Part shown: piece after piece, positions 23,269 to 29,635 of the stretch
Layout of the letters: the number at the start of each line of letters is the position of its first letter
Position numbering within the stretch: position 1 is the stretch's first letter
Assembly: GCA_036275935.1 (NCBI GenBank)
Contig: DASUCS010000190.1
Span: 1 to 30,762, forward strand
Direction: 5' to 3'
Source of the DNA: DASUCS01 sp036275935
GTDB lineage: Bacteria > Actinomycetota > Acidimicrobiia > Acidimicrobiales > JACDCH01
Length of the DNA: 30,762 bases
Made by a program: the position numbers and the translations under genes
Notes under the pieces: model-generated
What the model was told of the DNA's origin: nothing
The model's database searches: none
The model's input: the letters and a program-made list of their open reading frames with translations, nothing else

Positions 23269-23538
23269 CTAGTCCCTGATGATCTCCGGTCCCAACCGTT
23301 CGCGCACGATGTTGGCGATCTCGCCCGGTTCGGCGTGTCGTCCGAGTGCGGCTTTCGAGAAGATCAGTTCACCGTCGAGCGTGACTTCGAAGCGTCCCTT
23401 CGACGAGGGCATCAGGTCGATGTTCTCGATGATCGGCGCCCAGCCCGTGAGCAGTTCGTCCGTCAGACCGACGGCGCGAGGTACGTAATTTCAGGGGACG
23501 CAGAACTCGACGGAGAAGCGGTGTCGCGGATCGAGCAT
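23269..23538 (-). CDS. SelT/SelW/SelH (Rdx) family selenoprotein with in-frame TGA
   Basis: An 89-residue thioredoxin-like Rdx protein that is read only if the TGA at 23493-23491 is decoded as selenocysteine. Translation from ATG 23538 gives FSVEFCVP, then the TGA, then NYVPRAVGLTDELL, and continues through FEVTLDGELIFSKAALGRHAEPGEI to a TAG at 23271-23269. The family has CxxC or CxxU at this place; here it is C13-V-P-U16. Similarity to the family is clear on both sides of the TGA, and the codon falls exactly on the redox position. A hairpin follows at a SECIS-compatible distance. AGGA lies about 8 bases before the ATG, and the gene starts 17 bases after the VOC stop, so they are probably co-transcribed. 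A pseudogene or sequencing error (TGC to TGA) remains possible. It would act as a thiol/selenol redox protein with an unknown partner. Confidence 0.78.
23457..23476 (-). promoter_or_regulatory. candidate bacterial SECIS element
   Basis: On the minus strand, 21 bases after the TGA, there is an apical loop GGTCT (23469-23465) closed by the 5-bp stem CCGTC (23474-23470) / GACGG (23464-23460). Two more pairs follow beyond a bulged A. A G at the first loop position, a small loop and the 21-base distance from UGA to loop agree with the described bacterial SECIS pattern. It lies within the coding region, as bacterial SECIS elements do. Confidence 0.6.
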
Positions 23539-23555
23539 CCTCAATTCCTACCGCT

Positions 23556-23915
23556 TCAACCGTCGACCGCGTCACACACGCAGAACTCGTTGCCTTCCGG
23601 GTCCGCCATGAGCACCCACGAGTGACCGTGCTCGGACACGGGCGCGTGGGCGACGCGAGTGGCACCGAGTGTCTCGAGTCGGTGGGCTTCGGCCTCGATG
23701 TCCGGAGTGTGGATGTCGAGGTGCATGCGGTTCTTGCCCGTCTTGTCCTCCGGCACCTTCTGGAGCAGGAGGTGCGGGCCGCCGGACTTCGGCACGAGGA
23801 GCGTGTAGTTCTCGACGTTGCCGACGTCGGCGTAGTCCAAGGCCTGGGCCCAGAACGCCGCAAGGCTCTGCGGATCACGACAATCGAGCACCAAGGAGAT
23901 CGAGTTCTCGCTCAC
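23556..23915 (-). CDS. VOC family (glyoxalase/bleomycin-resistance-like) protein
   Basis: A 119-residue protein with two betaalphabetabetabeta modules of the vicinal-oxygen-chelate fold. The first is LVLDCRDPQSLAAFWAQALDY to HLLLQKVPE; the second begins NRMHLDIHTPDIEAEAHRLETLGA and ends with WVLMADPEGNEFCVCD. H65 of MHLDIH and E114 of GNEFCV stand at usual metal positions. Members range from glyoxalases to binding proteins, so the substrate is unknown. The GTG at 23915 is preceded by CACAAT with 6 bases between, as for leaderless mRNA. It is followed by the selenoprotein gene. Confidence 0.88.
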   Translation of the reverse strand: MSENSISLVLDCRDPQSLAAFWAQALDYADVGNVENYTLLVPKSGGPHLLLQKVPEDKTGKNRMHLDIHTPDIEAEAHRLETLGATRVAHAPVSEHGHSWVLMADPEGNEFCVCDAVDG

Positions 23916-23921
23916 GTACGA

Positions 23922-23927
23922 ATTGTG
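23922..23927 (-). promoter_or_regulatory. -10 element of leaderless VOC promoter
   Basis: CACAAT on the minus strand lies at -12 to -7 from the GTG at 23915, with no Shine-Dalgarno. It would drive the VOC-selenoprotein unit and possibly the transporter genes beyond. Confidence 0.45.
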
Positions 23928-23959
23928 CCTGATTTGTCGTGACGGAAGCTTTGGAACGC

Positions 23960-23972
23960 TGAAGTGTCTTCA
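23960..23972. repeat. small inverted repeat in divergent gap
   Basis: TGAAG-TGT-CTTCA, a perfect 5-bp inverted repeat, lies midway between the divergent VOC and diguanylate cyclase genes. It may be an operator or chance. The rest of 23928-24051 shows no clear promoter for the cyclase. Confidence 0.25.
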
Positions 23973-24051
23973 AGACGGGCGGCCGCGCGACCGATCCAGG
24001 TCACGGGCTGCGCCGTACACCTCTTCGTACTGGCGAGAACCGTTTCCAACG

Positions 24052-25506
24052 ATGACGCAGATGAGCTCGGTTGAACCGACGGCACTCGATCGCGTCGCGT
24101 TCGTGGACGAGGGCGCCGGAGAGCTCCCGGACGCCGTCTTCAAGCTGATCGTCGACCTCACTGCGAACCCGTTCGTCGTCATCCGTCCCGACGGCTACAT
24201 CTGCTACGCCGGCGCCTCGGTCGAACGGTTGCTCGGTTGGAAGCCCGAGGAGGTCGCGGGCAAGAACATCGTCGAATTCCTCCCACCGGATCAGATCAAC
24301 GTTGCCATCGAAGCGGTGTCCGAGATCGAACAGGTCGACCGCGGCGGCGCAGGTGTGCCGATGGTGTTCCAGATCCGCTGCGCGGACGGCCGGTTGGCCT
24401 GGGTGGAGATCGGCGCCATCCCGCTGTTCGATATTCCTGACGTCGAGAACATGATCGTGCTGCGCGAGCGCCGCTGGGACGAGCAGTACTGGTTCGATCG
24501 GTTCGTCGCCGCGTTGCTCGCCGATGAACCACTTGACGACGTGCTCGCCGCGCTGTGTCGGTCGATCGCCTTCGCACTCGAAGCCCGTGGCACCGTCGTG
24601 CACTACCGCTTCGACGGCAACAGGTTCGCGGGCGCTGCGGGTGTTGGCGTGCCTGTCGACGAGTTCGCGCTCGACGTCGGACCGTGGCGCGACGCCGCGA
24701 TCTCGGACGCACCAGCGTTCGCTCATGTCGATCCGGTGAACCTTCCGGCTGGCGTCGGCGCGCCCGCAGTCGCGGTCGGGGTCCGCTCGTGCTGGACGAT
24801 GCCTGTACCGCTGAGCCCTGGTCTCGCTCCCGCCGCGCTGTCCGTGTGGCGGCGCGAGGTCGGCCCACCGCTCATCGGGCACCGTCACATGCTCGAGCGG
24901 TCCGCGCAGTACGTGCAGCTCGCGCTCGTGCGAGCCGCCGAGCACGACCGGCTGCGTCACCTCGCCGGTCACGACGCGTTGACCGGCGTCGCCAACCGCG
25001 CCGAGTTCCGTGAGCGACTCGCCAAGGCGTTGGCCATCGGTGAGCCCGACGTCGCGGTGGCGTTCTGTGATCTCGACGACTTCAAACCGATCAACGACAA
25101 CTTCGGGCATCACGTCGGCGACGAAGTGCTCGTCGAAGTCGCCGACCGGCTGCGGGCCTGTCTGCGGACGGGCGACGAGCTCGCGCGGGTCGGCGGCGAC
25201 GAGTTCACGGTGCTCTTGCGCAACGTTCCCGACGAACAAGCGGCCCGTCACGTCGCGGAACGGCTGCTCTCGGCGTTGCAGCCGCCCTTCGAGGTCGAGG
25301 GTGACACGGTGGACATCGGGTTGTCGGTTGGCATCGCGCTGACCCAACCTGGAACTGCGGTCGATGACCTCATCGATCGAGCCGACGACGCGCTCTATCG
25401 CGTCAAGCGCGCCGGCGGTCGTGGCGTCCACATCTCGCTACCGTCGGACGATGGACCTGATCGAGACGCTGCGGACCACGGGCGCGATCCGCGACTTCCT
25501 GCCTGA
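24052..25506 (+). CDS. PAS-GGDEF diguanylate cyclase
   Basis: A 484-residue soluble signalling enzyme. A PAS domain spans about residues 25-145 (NPFVVIRPDGYICYAGASVERLLGW-type start, split here, and FQIRCADGRLAWVEI). A middle region of about 155-300 resembles a GAF-like module, but weakly. The GGDEF domain runs from about 310 to 470, with FCDLDDFKPINDNFGHHVGDE, an intact GGDEF at 381-385, and an inhibitory I-site R372-T-G-D375 five residues before it. It therefore should make c-di-GMP and be subject to product inhibition. ATG 24052 gives a natural start; ATG 24061 is an alternative and longer upstream frames lack family support. Its 3' end overlaps the nitroreductase gene by 56 bases. Confidence 0.92.
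   Translation: MTQMSSVEPTALDRVAFVDEGAGELPDAVFKLIVDLTANPFVVIRPDGYICYAGASVERLLGWKPEEVAGKNIVEFLPPDQINVAIEAVSEIEQVDRGGAGVPMVFQIRCADGRLAWVEIGAIPLFDIPDVENMIVLRERRWDEQYWFDRFVAALLADEPLDDVLAALCRSIAFALEARGTVVHYRFDGNRFAGAAGVGVPVDEFALDVGPWRDAAISDAPAFAHVDPVNLPAGVGAPAVAVGVRSCWTMPVPLSPGLAPAALSVWRREVGPPLIGHRHMLERSAQYVQLALVRAAEHDRLRHLAGHDALTGVANRAEFRERLAKALAIGEPDVAVAFCDLDDFKPINDNFGHHVGDEVLVEVADRLRACLRTGDELARVGGDEFTVLLRNVPDEQAARHVAERLLSALQPPFEVEGDTVDIGLSVGIALTQPGTAVDDLIDRADDALYRVKRAGGRGVHISLPSDDGPDRDAADHGRDPRLPA
25439..25444 (+). promoter_or_regulatory. -10 element of leaderless nitroreductase promoter
   Basis: TACCGT at -12 to -7 from the ATG at 25451 fits TANNNT with leaderless spacing. It is inside the end of the cyclase coding region. 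Confidence 0.4.
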
Positions 25507-26122
25507 TCCCGTCTCCGACGACACCCTCGCTCGCATCCTCGACACCGCGCGGTTCGCGCCGAGCGGTGGCAATCGCCAGGGCTGGCACGTCGTCGTCGTC
25601 AAGAACGACGCGACCAGAACCGCGCTGCGCGACCTCTACCTGCCGGGCTGGTACGAGTACCTCGCGCAGCGGGCCGCCGGGTTGACGCCGTGGGCGCCGA
25701 TCACCGATCGGAGCGCGGAAGCGACCGCGATCGACCGGGCTGGCGCGATTCCCCCGGGAACCGGCTTTCCGGAGAACCTCGATCAGTCACCGGTCGTCCT
25801 CGTGCTGTTCGCCGATCTGCGTGCGCTCGCAGCGGTCGACCGGGACCTGCCGCGCTACACGTTCGCCGGGGGCGCGTCCGTGTACCCGTTCGCGTGGAAC
25901 CTGCTGCTGGCGGCGCGGGCTGAGGGACTCGGCGGTGTCATCACCACGATGCCGATCGCGAGGGAGGCGGAGGTCAAGGCGCTGCTCGACGCGCCCGACG
26001 AGTTCGCACTGGCCGCGCTGATCGTGTTGGGCCGCCCTGTCCACCAACCCCGCAAGCTGACGCGCGCGCCCGTGTCCTCCTTCGTTACCGTCGACCGAGT
26101 CACGGGCACGGCGTTTGCGTGA
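25451..26122 (+). CDS. nitroreductase family protein
   Basis: A 223-residue FMN-dependent oxidoreductase of the nitroreductase fold. It begins MDLIETLRTTGAIRDFLPDP, with the family position usually RRSxRxF altered to TTGAIRDF. The FMN-binding segment ARFAPSGGNRQGWHVVVV follows at 30-50, and the C-terminal GLGGVITTMPIAREAEVKALL and LAALIVLGRPVHQPRK match the rest of the fold. Residues 60-115 form an insert with PPGTGFPENLDQSPVVLVLFAD. The start is the ATG at 25451, because the family N terminus begins there; the gene overlaps the cyclase by 56 bases in another frame. The electron acceptor is unknown. Confidence 0.9.
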   Translation: MDLIETLRTTGAIRDFLPDPVSDDTLARILDTARFAPSGGNRQGWHVVVVKNDATRTALRDLYLPGWYEYLAQRAAGLTPWAPITDRSAEATAIDRAGAIPPGTGFPENLDQSPVVLVLFADLRALAAVDRDLPRYTFAGGASVYPFAWNLLLAARAEGLGGVITTMPIAREAEVKALLDAPDEFALAALIVLGRPVHQPRKLTRAPVSSFVTVDRVTGTAFA

Positions 26123-26138
26123 GTGAGAGCATGAGCGG

Positions 26139-26978
26139 GTGGCGGTCGTGCTCATCACGGGATGCAGCAGCGGGTTCGGGTACCACGCCAGCCTGACCTT
26201 CGCCCGACAGGGTCACGACGTGTTCGCCACGGTGCGCACGCTCGATCGCGCGGAGCCGCTTCACGAGGCAGCGAACGACGAGGACCTCGAGCTCCATGTC
26301 CTGCATCTCGATGTCCGTGATGCCGACTCGGTCGACGCCGCCGTCAGCGAAGTCATCGAACGAACCGGGCGCATCGACGTGTGCGTGAACAACGCCGGCA
26401 TCGAGGTGCGCGGCGCCATCGAGGACTGCAGCGACGACGAGATGCTCGTGCAGTTCGACACGAACGTCTTCGGGCTGGTCCGTGTCGTGCGCGCCGTGCT
26501 TCCCGTGATGCGGGCGCAGGGCTCCGGCGTGATCGTGAACGTCGGCTCGCTGGCCGGGCTCGTCGCGCGGCCGTACGGCGGGCTGTACTCGGCGACGAAG
26601 CATGCAGTCGAGGCAATCAGCGAAGCCCTGCACTTCGAGTGTGCGCAGTTCGGCGTGCGAATCGCAGTGATGGAACCAGGCCAGTTCGAGACCGAGCTCG
26701 CCAACAACGCGATCATCGCCGCCCGCTTCGACGAGTCGTCGAGGTACAAGGCCGCGTCCGATCGATTCGACGACGCGCTGCGGCGTCTCGTACCCGACGG
26801 CAAGCCGGCACCGCCGGAAGTGGTCGCCGATGCGATCGTGGCCGTCGCGGAAGACGACGACGCAGGGCTGAGGCACGTCATCGGCGCGGACGCCGAGCTC
26901 GTGTGGTCCGTCCGCTCCGGTTCGACGTTCGAGCAGTACGAGCAGACGATGCGCGCCGCGCTCGACTGGTGGGAATGA
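26139..26978 (+). CDS. short-chain dehydrogenase/reductase (SDR)
   Basis: A 279-residue classical SDR of the retinol-dehydrogenase/17-beta-type extended-C-terminus group. Motifs are TGCSSGFG at residues 7-14, NNAG at 84-87, S137 in VGSLAG, and Y150-SAT-K154. The C terminus (QTMRAALDWWE) is typical for this group. The start is GTG at 26139, since ITGCSSGFG must be close to the N terminus. It follows the nitroreductase by 16 bases and may share its transcript. The stop TGA abuts the stop of the minus-strand YcaQ-like gene (TGATCA). Confidence 0.9.
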   Translation: MAVVLITGCSSGFGYHASLTFARQGHDVFATVRTLDRAEPLHEAANDEDLELHVLHLDVRDADSVDAAVSEVIERTGRIDVCVNNAGIEVRGAIEDCSDDEMLVQFDTNVFGLVRVVRAVLPVMRAQGSGVIVNVGSLAGLVARPYGGLYSATKHAVEAISEALHFECAQFGVRIAVMEPGQFETELANNAIIAARFDESSRYKAASDRFDDALRRLVPDGKPAPPEVVADAIVAVAEDDDAGLRHVIGADAELVWSVRSGSTFEQYEQTMRAALDWWE

Positions 26979-28199
26979 TCAGAGCGCGCGTGCGAGCGCG
27001 GCCGCGAGGTCGCCTTTGCGGACGATGGTGATGTCGTCGAGACCGAGCCACGACGCGAGCAGACGCAGCTCTTCCGCCAGCTCGGGTGCGATCGCCTCCG
27101 GCGCGACCGACGACGCGTGTGCAGGATCCACCCACGCGGACTGCACGAGCAAGCGGCTCTGCTTGCGATCCGACTTCAGATCGACGCGAGCCACCACCTC
27201 TTCGCCGAGGAGGAACGGCAGGACGTAGTAGCCGTGCACGCGTTTGTGCGCGGGCGTGTACAGCTCGATGCGGATCTTCACGCCGAACAGACGCTCGGCC
27301 CGGGACCGCTCCCACACGAGCGAGTCGAAAGGTGACAGCAACGCGCGAGCCCGCACTCGCCGCGGGCGTGACGCGTCCGGGTGCAGATACGCGATCTCGC
27401 GCCAGCCATCGACCTGCACCGGGAGCAACGAGCCGTCCTCGACGAGCTCCAGCAATCGAGGACGGGCCGCTGGCACCTTGATGCGGAAGTAGTCCGCAAG
27501 GTCGCGGGCGGTGCCGATGCCGTGATGACGAGCCGCTCGCAGCAACAGCTGACGATGAGCCTCTTCGATGGGCGGCGTCGGTGCGTCGAGGACGTCGGGC
27601 GGCAACACGCGTTCTGGAAGGTCGTACCGTCGCTCGAAGTTGGGTCCTCGGCCCGCGGAGGTGATGTCGCCTGCCCAGAACAACCACTCCAGCGCGGTCT
27701 TTCCCTTCGACCAGCCCCACCAGGGCCCGCTCTTCTCGCCCGCGTCGACGAGACCCGCCGCGGTGATCGGACCTCGTTCGGCGACCTCCGCGTAGACCTT
27801 GGCCACGTAGTCGGGCAGGTCTCGCTGCATGCGTCGCATGCGACCCCACGCGTGCCCTGCGGCCGCCTCCATGCGCCACCGCAACAACGGGTGCAGCTCG
27901 ACCGGGGCGAAGGACGCCTCGTGCGCCCAGTACTCGAACAGCTCACGCCGGCGCTCGACCAGATCCGTCAGCAGGGTGCGCGGGTAGGCGCCGAGCCGCG
28001 AGAAGAGCGGCAGCTCGTACGAGCGGACGAGCACGTTGACCGAATCGATCTGCAGCACACCGACGCGATCGATCGCTCGCCGGAGGTGGCGCACGTCGAT
28101 GCGACCTGTGGGACGCCGGTCGGCGAAACCCTGAGCGGCAAGGGCGATGCGGCGCGCCTGGTCCACCGTCAGTCGGTCGACAGCCGCAGGTACCGGCAC
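26979..28199 (-). CDS. YcaQ-like winged-helix DNA glycosylase (HTH_42)
   Basis: A 406-residue protein of the HTH_42 superfamily (PF06224), which includes the interstrand-crosslink DNA glycosylases YcaQ and AlkZ. The N-terminal helices hold the catalytic-type QxD motif Q50-I-D52 in VGVLQIDSVNVLVRSYELPLF-like context. Later features are EYWAHEASFAP (about 89-99), RALLSPFDSLVWERSRAERLF and GYYVLPFLLGEEVVARVDLKSDR in the C-terminal domain. It may excise crosslinked or alkylated bases. The start is GTG 28199, preceded by AGGAAA. It is divergent from the ferredoxin gene across 41 bases that include the small palindrome TAGGTTTCCTA. Confidence 0.88.
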   Translation of the reverse strand: MPVPAAVDRLTVDQARRIALAAQGFADRRPTGRIDVRHLRRAIDRVGVLQIDSVNVLVRSYELPLFSRLGAYPRTLLTDLVERRRELFEYWAHEASFAPVELHPLLRWRMEAAAGHAWGRMRRMQRDLPDYVAKVYAEVAERGPITAAGLVDAGEKSGPWWGWSKGKTALEWLFWAGDITSAGRGPNFERRYDLPERVLPPDVLDAPTPPIEEAHRQLLLRAARHHGIGTARDLADYFRIKVPAARPRLLELVEDGSLLPVQVDGWREIAYLHPDASRPRRVRARALLSPFDSLVWERSRAERLFGVKIRIELYTPAHKRVHGYYVLPFLLGEEVVARVDLKSDRKQSRLLVQSAWVDPAHASSVAPEAIAPELAEELRLLASWLGLDDITIVRKGDLAAALARAL

Positions 28200-28240
28200 A
28201 TAGGTTTCCTAGCGGAACCAACCCGAGTGGAGGCAACCAG

Positions 28241-28432
28241 ATGCGAGTCGTCGTCGACTTCGATCTCTGCGAGAGCAACGCGCTCTGCATGCAAGCGGCG
28301 CCAGAGGTCTTCGAGGTGCGCGACGACGACTTCCTCTACGTGTTGCAGGAGAACCCGCCGGAGGAGCTGCGCAGCAAGGTCGAGGAGGCCGTGCGGCGCT
28401 GCCCGAAGCAGGCGATCACCCTCGAAGACTGA
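28241..28432 (+). CDS. 3Fe-4S ferredoxin
   Basis: A 63-residue ferredoxin of the actinobacterial type that serves cytochrome P450s. Cys are at 10, 16 and 54 (C10-x5-C16 and CP at 54); the fourth ligand position within the first motif is Asn/Ala, so a [3Fe-4S] cluster is expected. The acidic surface is typical. ATG 28241 has GGAGG 7 bases upstream. The ferredoxin reductase GTG directly follows the stop codon (TGAGTG), so the two are coupled. No P450 is in the window. Confidence 0.93.
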   Translation: MRVVVDFDLCESNALCMQAAPEVFEVRDDDFLYVLQENPPEELRSKVEEAVRRCPKQAITLED

Positions 28433-29635
28433 GTGGACAACGTTGTCGTTGTCGGCGCATCGCTCGCCGGCTTCCGGGCGGTCGAGGAGCTGCGGCACCA
28501 GGGGTACGACGGTCGGCTGACCGTCATCGGTGCCGAGACGCATCTGCCCTACGACCGGCCACCGCTCTCGAAGCAGGTGCTCTCCGGGAAGTGGGAGCTC
28601 GACCGCATCGCGCTCCGGCCGATCGGCAAGGAGATCTCCGAGCTCGACGTCGACTGGAAGCTCGGCGTCGCGGCGACCGGACTCGATCTGTCAACGCGCG
28701 ACGTCGAGCTCGCTGACGGCAGCAAGGTGCCCTTCGACGGGCTGCTGATCGCCACCGGCGCGGCGGTGCGCACGTTGCCCGGGCAGCCGAACCTCGACGG
28801 TCTCTACGCGTTGCGCACGCTCGACGACTGCCTCGGGTTGCGTCGCGACCTCGAGCGCACGCCCGAGCGGGTCGTGGTGGTCGGAGCGGGGTTCATCGGC
28901 GCCGAGGTGGCCGCGACCGCGCGGGAGCGTGGGTTGGAGGTGACGGTTCTCGAGGCGCTGTCCACGCCGTTGCAGCGGGCGCTCGGGGATCAGATGGGCA
29001 ACGTGTGCGCCGACATCCATCGTGACCACGGCGTCGACCTCAGGCTCGAGGTCGGAGTCGAGGGATTCCAGGACGACGGCAACGGGCGGTTCACCGGCGT
29101 GACGCTGACCGACGGCACCACGGTCGCGGCCGACGTGGCGGTCGTCGGCGTCGGGGTGGTGCCGAACACCGGTTGGCTCGAGGGATCAGGGCTCACGATC
29201 GACAACGGCGTCGTGTGCGATGAATCCTGCCTCGCTGCCGAAGGGGTCGTCGCGGCCGGCGACATCGCCCGGTGGCCGAACACGCGATTCGGTGAGGTGA
29301 TGCGCGTCGAGCACTGGGAGAACGCGCAGGATCAAGGTGCGCACGCGGCGCGCCGGTTGCTCGGTCAGTCCGAGCCGTACGCGCCGGTGCCGTGGTTCTG
29401 GTCGGACCAATACGACCGCAAGATCCAGCTCGCTGGCCGCAGCAGCGCCGACGATGAAGTGCGAGTTGTCGACGGCTCGATCGACGAGCGCCGCTTCGTC
29501 GCGATCTACGGGCGCGGCGAGCGGCTCGTCGGCGTGCTCGGCATGAACCGTCCTCGCGTCGTGATGGAGTACCGGCAGCTCATCGCCAGCGGCGCGTCGT
29601 GGGACGACGCGCTGGCGAAGGCGTCAGACACTTAG
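28433..29635 (+). CDS. FAD-dependent ferredoxin reductase
   Basis: A 400-residue NAD(P)H:ferredoxin reductase of the putidaredoxin/rhodocoxin reductase type. It has FAD-binding GASLAG at residues 8-13, the LPYDRPPLSK segment at 38-47, NAD-binding GAGFIG at 151-156, and a second FAD motif in AAGDIARWPN at about 280. A reductase C-terminal domain follows from about 315 (VPWFWSDQYDRKIQLAG). It passes electrons to the ferredoxin encoded immediately upstream. Start is GTG, with no gap to the ferredoxin stop. Its stop interlocks with that of the convergent metallopeptidase gene (TTAG). Confidence 0.93.
   Translation: MDNVVVVGASLAGFRAVEELRHQGYDGRLTVIGAETHLPYDRPPLSKQVLSGKWELDRIALRPIGKEISELDVDWKLGVAATGLDLSTRDVELADGSKVPFDGLLIATGAAVRTLPGQPNLDGLYALRTLDDCLGLRRDLERTPERVVVVGAGFIGAEVAATARERGLEVTVLEALSTPLQRALGDQMGNVCADIHRDHGVDLRLEVGVEGFQDDGNGRFTGVTLTDGTTVAADVAVVGVGVVPNTGWLEGSGLTIDNGVVCDESCLAAEGVVAAGDIARWPNTRFGEVMRVEHWENAQDQGAHAARRLLGQSEPYAPVPWFWSDQYDRKIQLAGRSSADDEVRVVDGSIDERRFVAIYGRGERLVGVLGMNRPRVVMEYRQLIASGASWDDALAKASDT

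Noticed and set aside
28201..28211. Palindrome TAGGTTTCCTA between the YcaQ-like and ferredoxin genes
   Set aside because: Only 4-bp arms. It also coincides with the AGGAAA ribosome-binding site of the minus-strand gene, so chance is likely.
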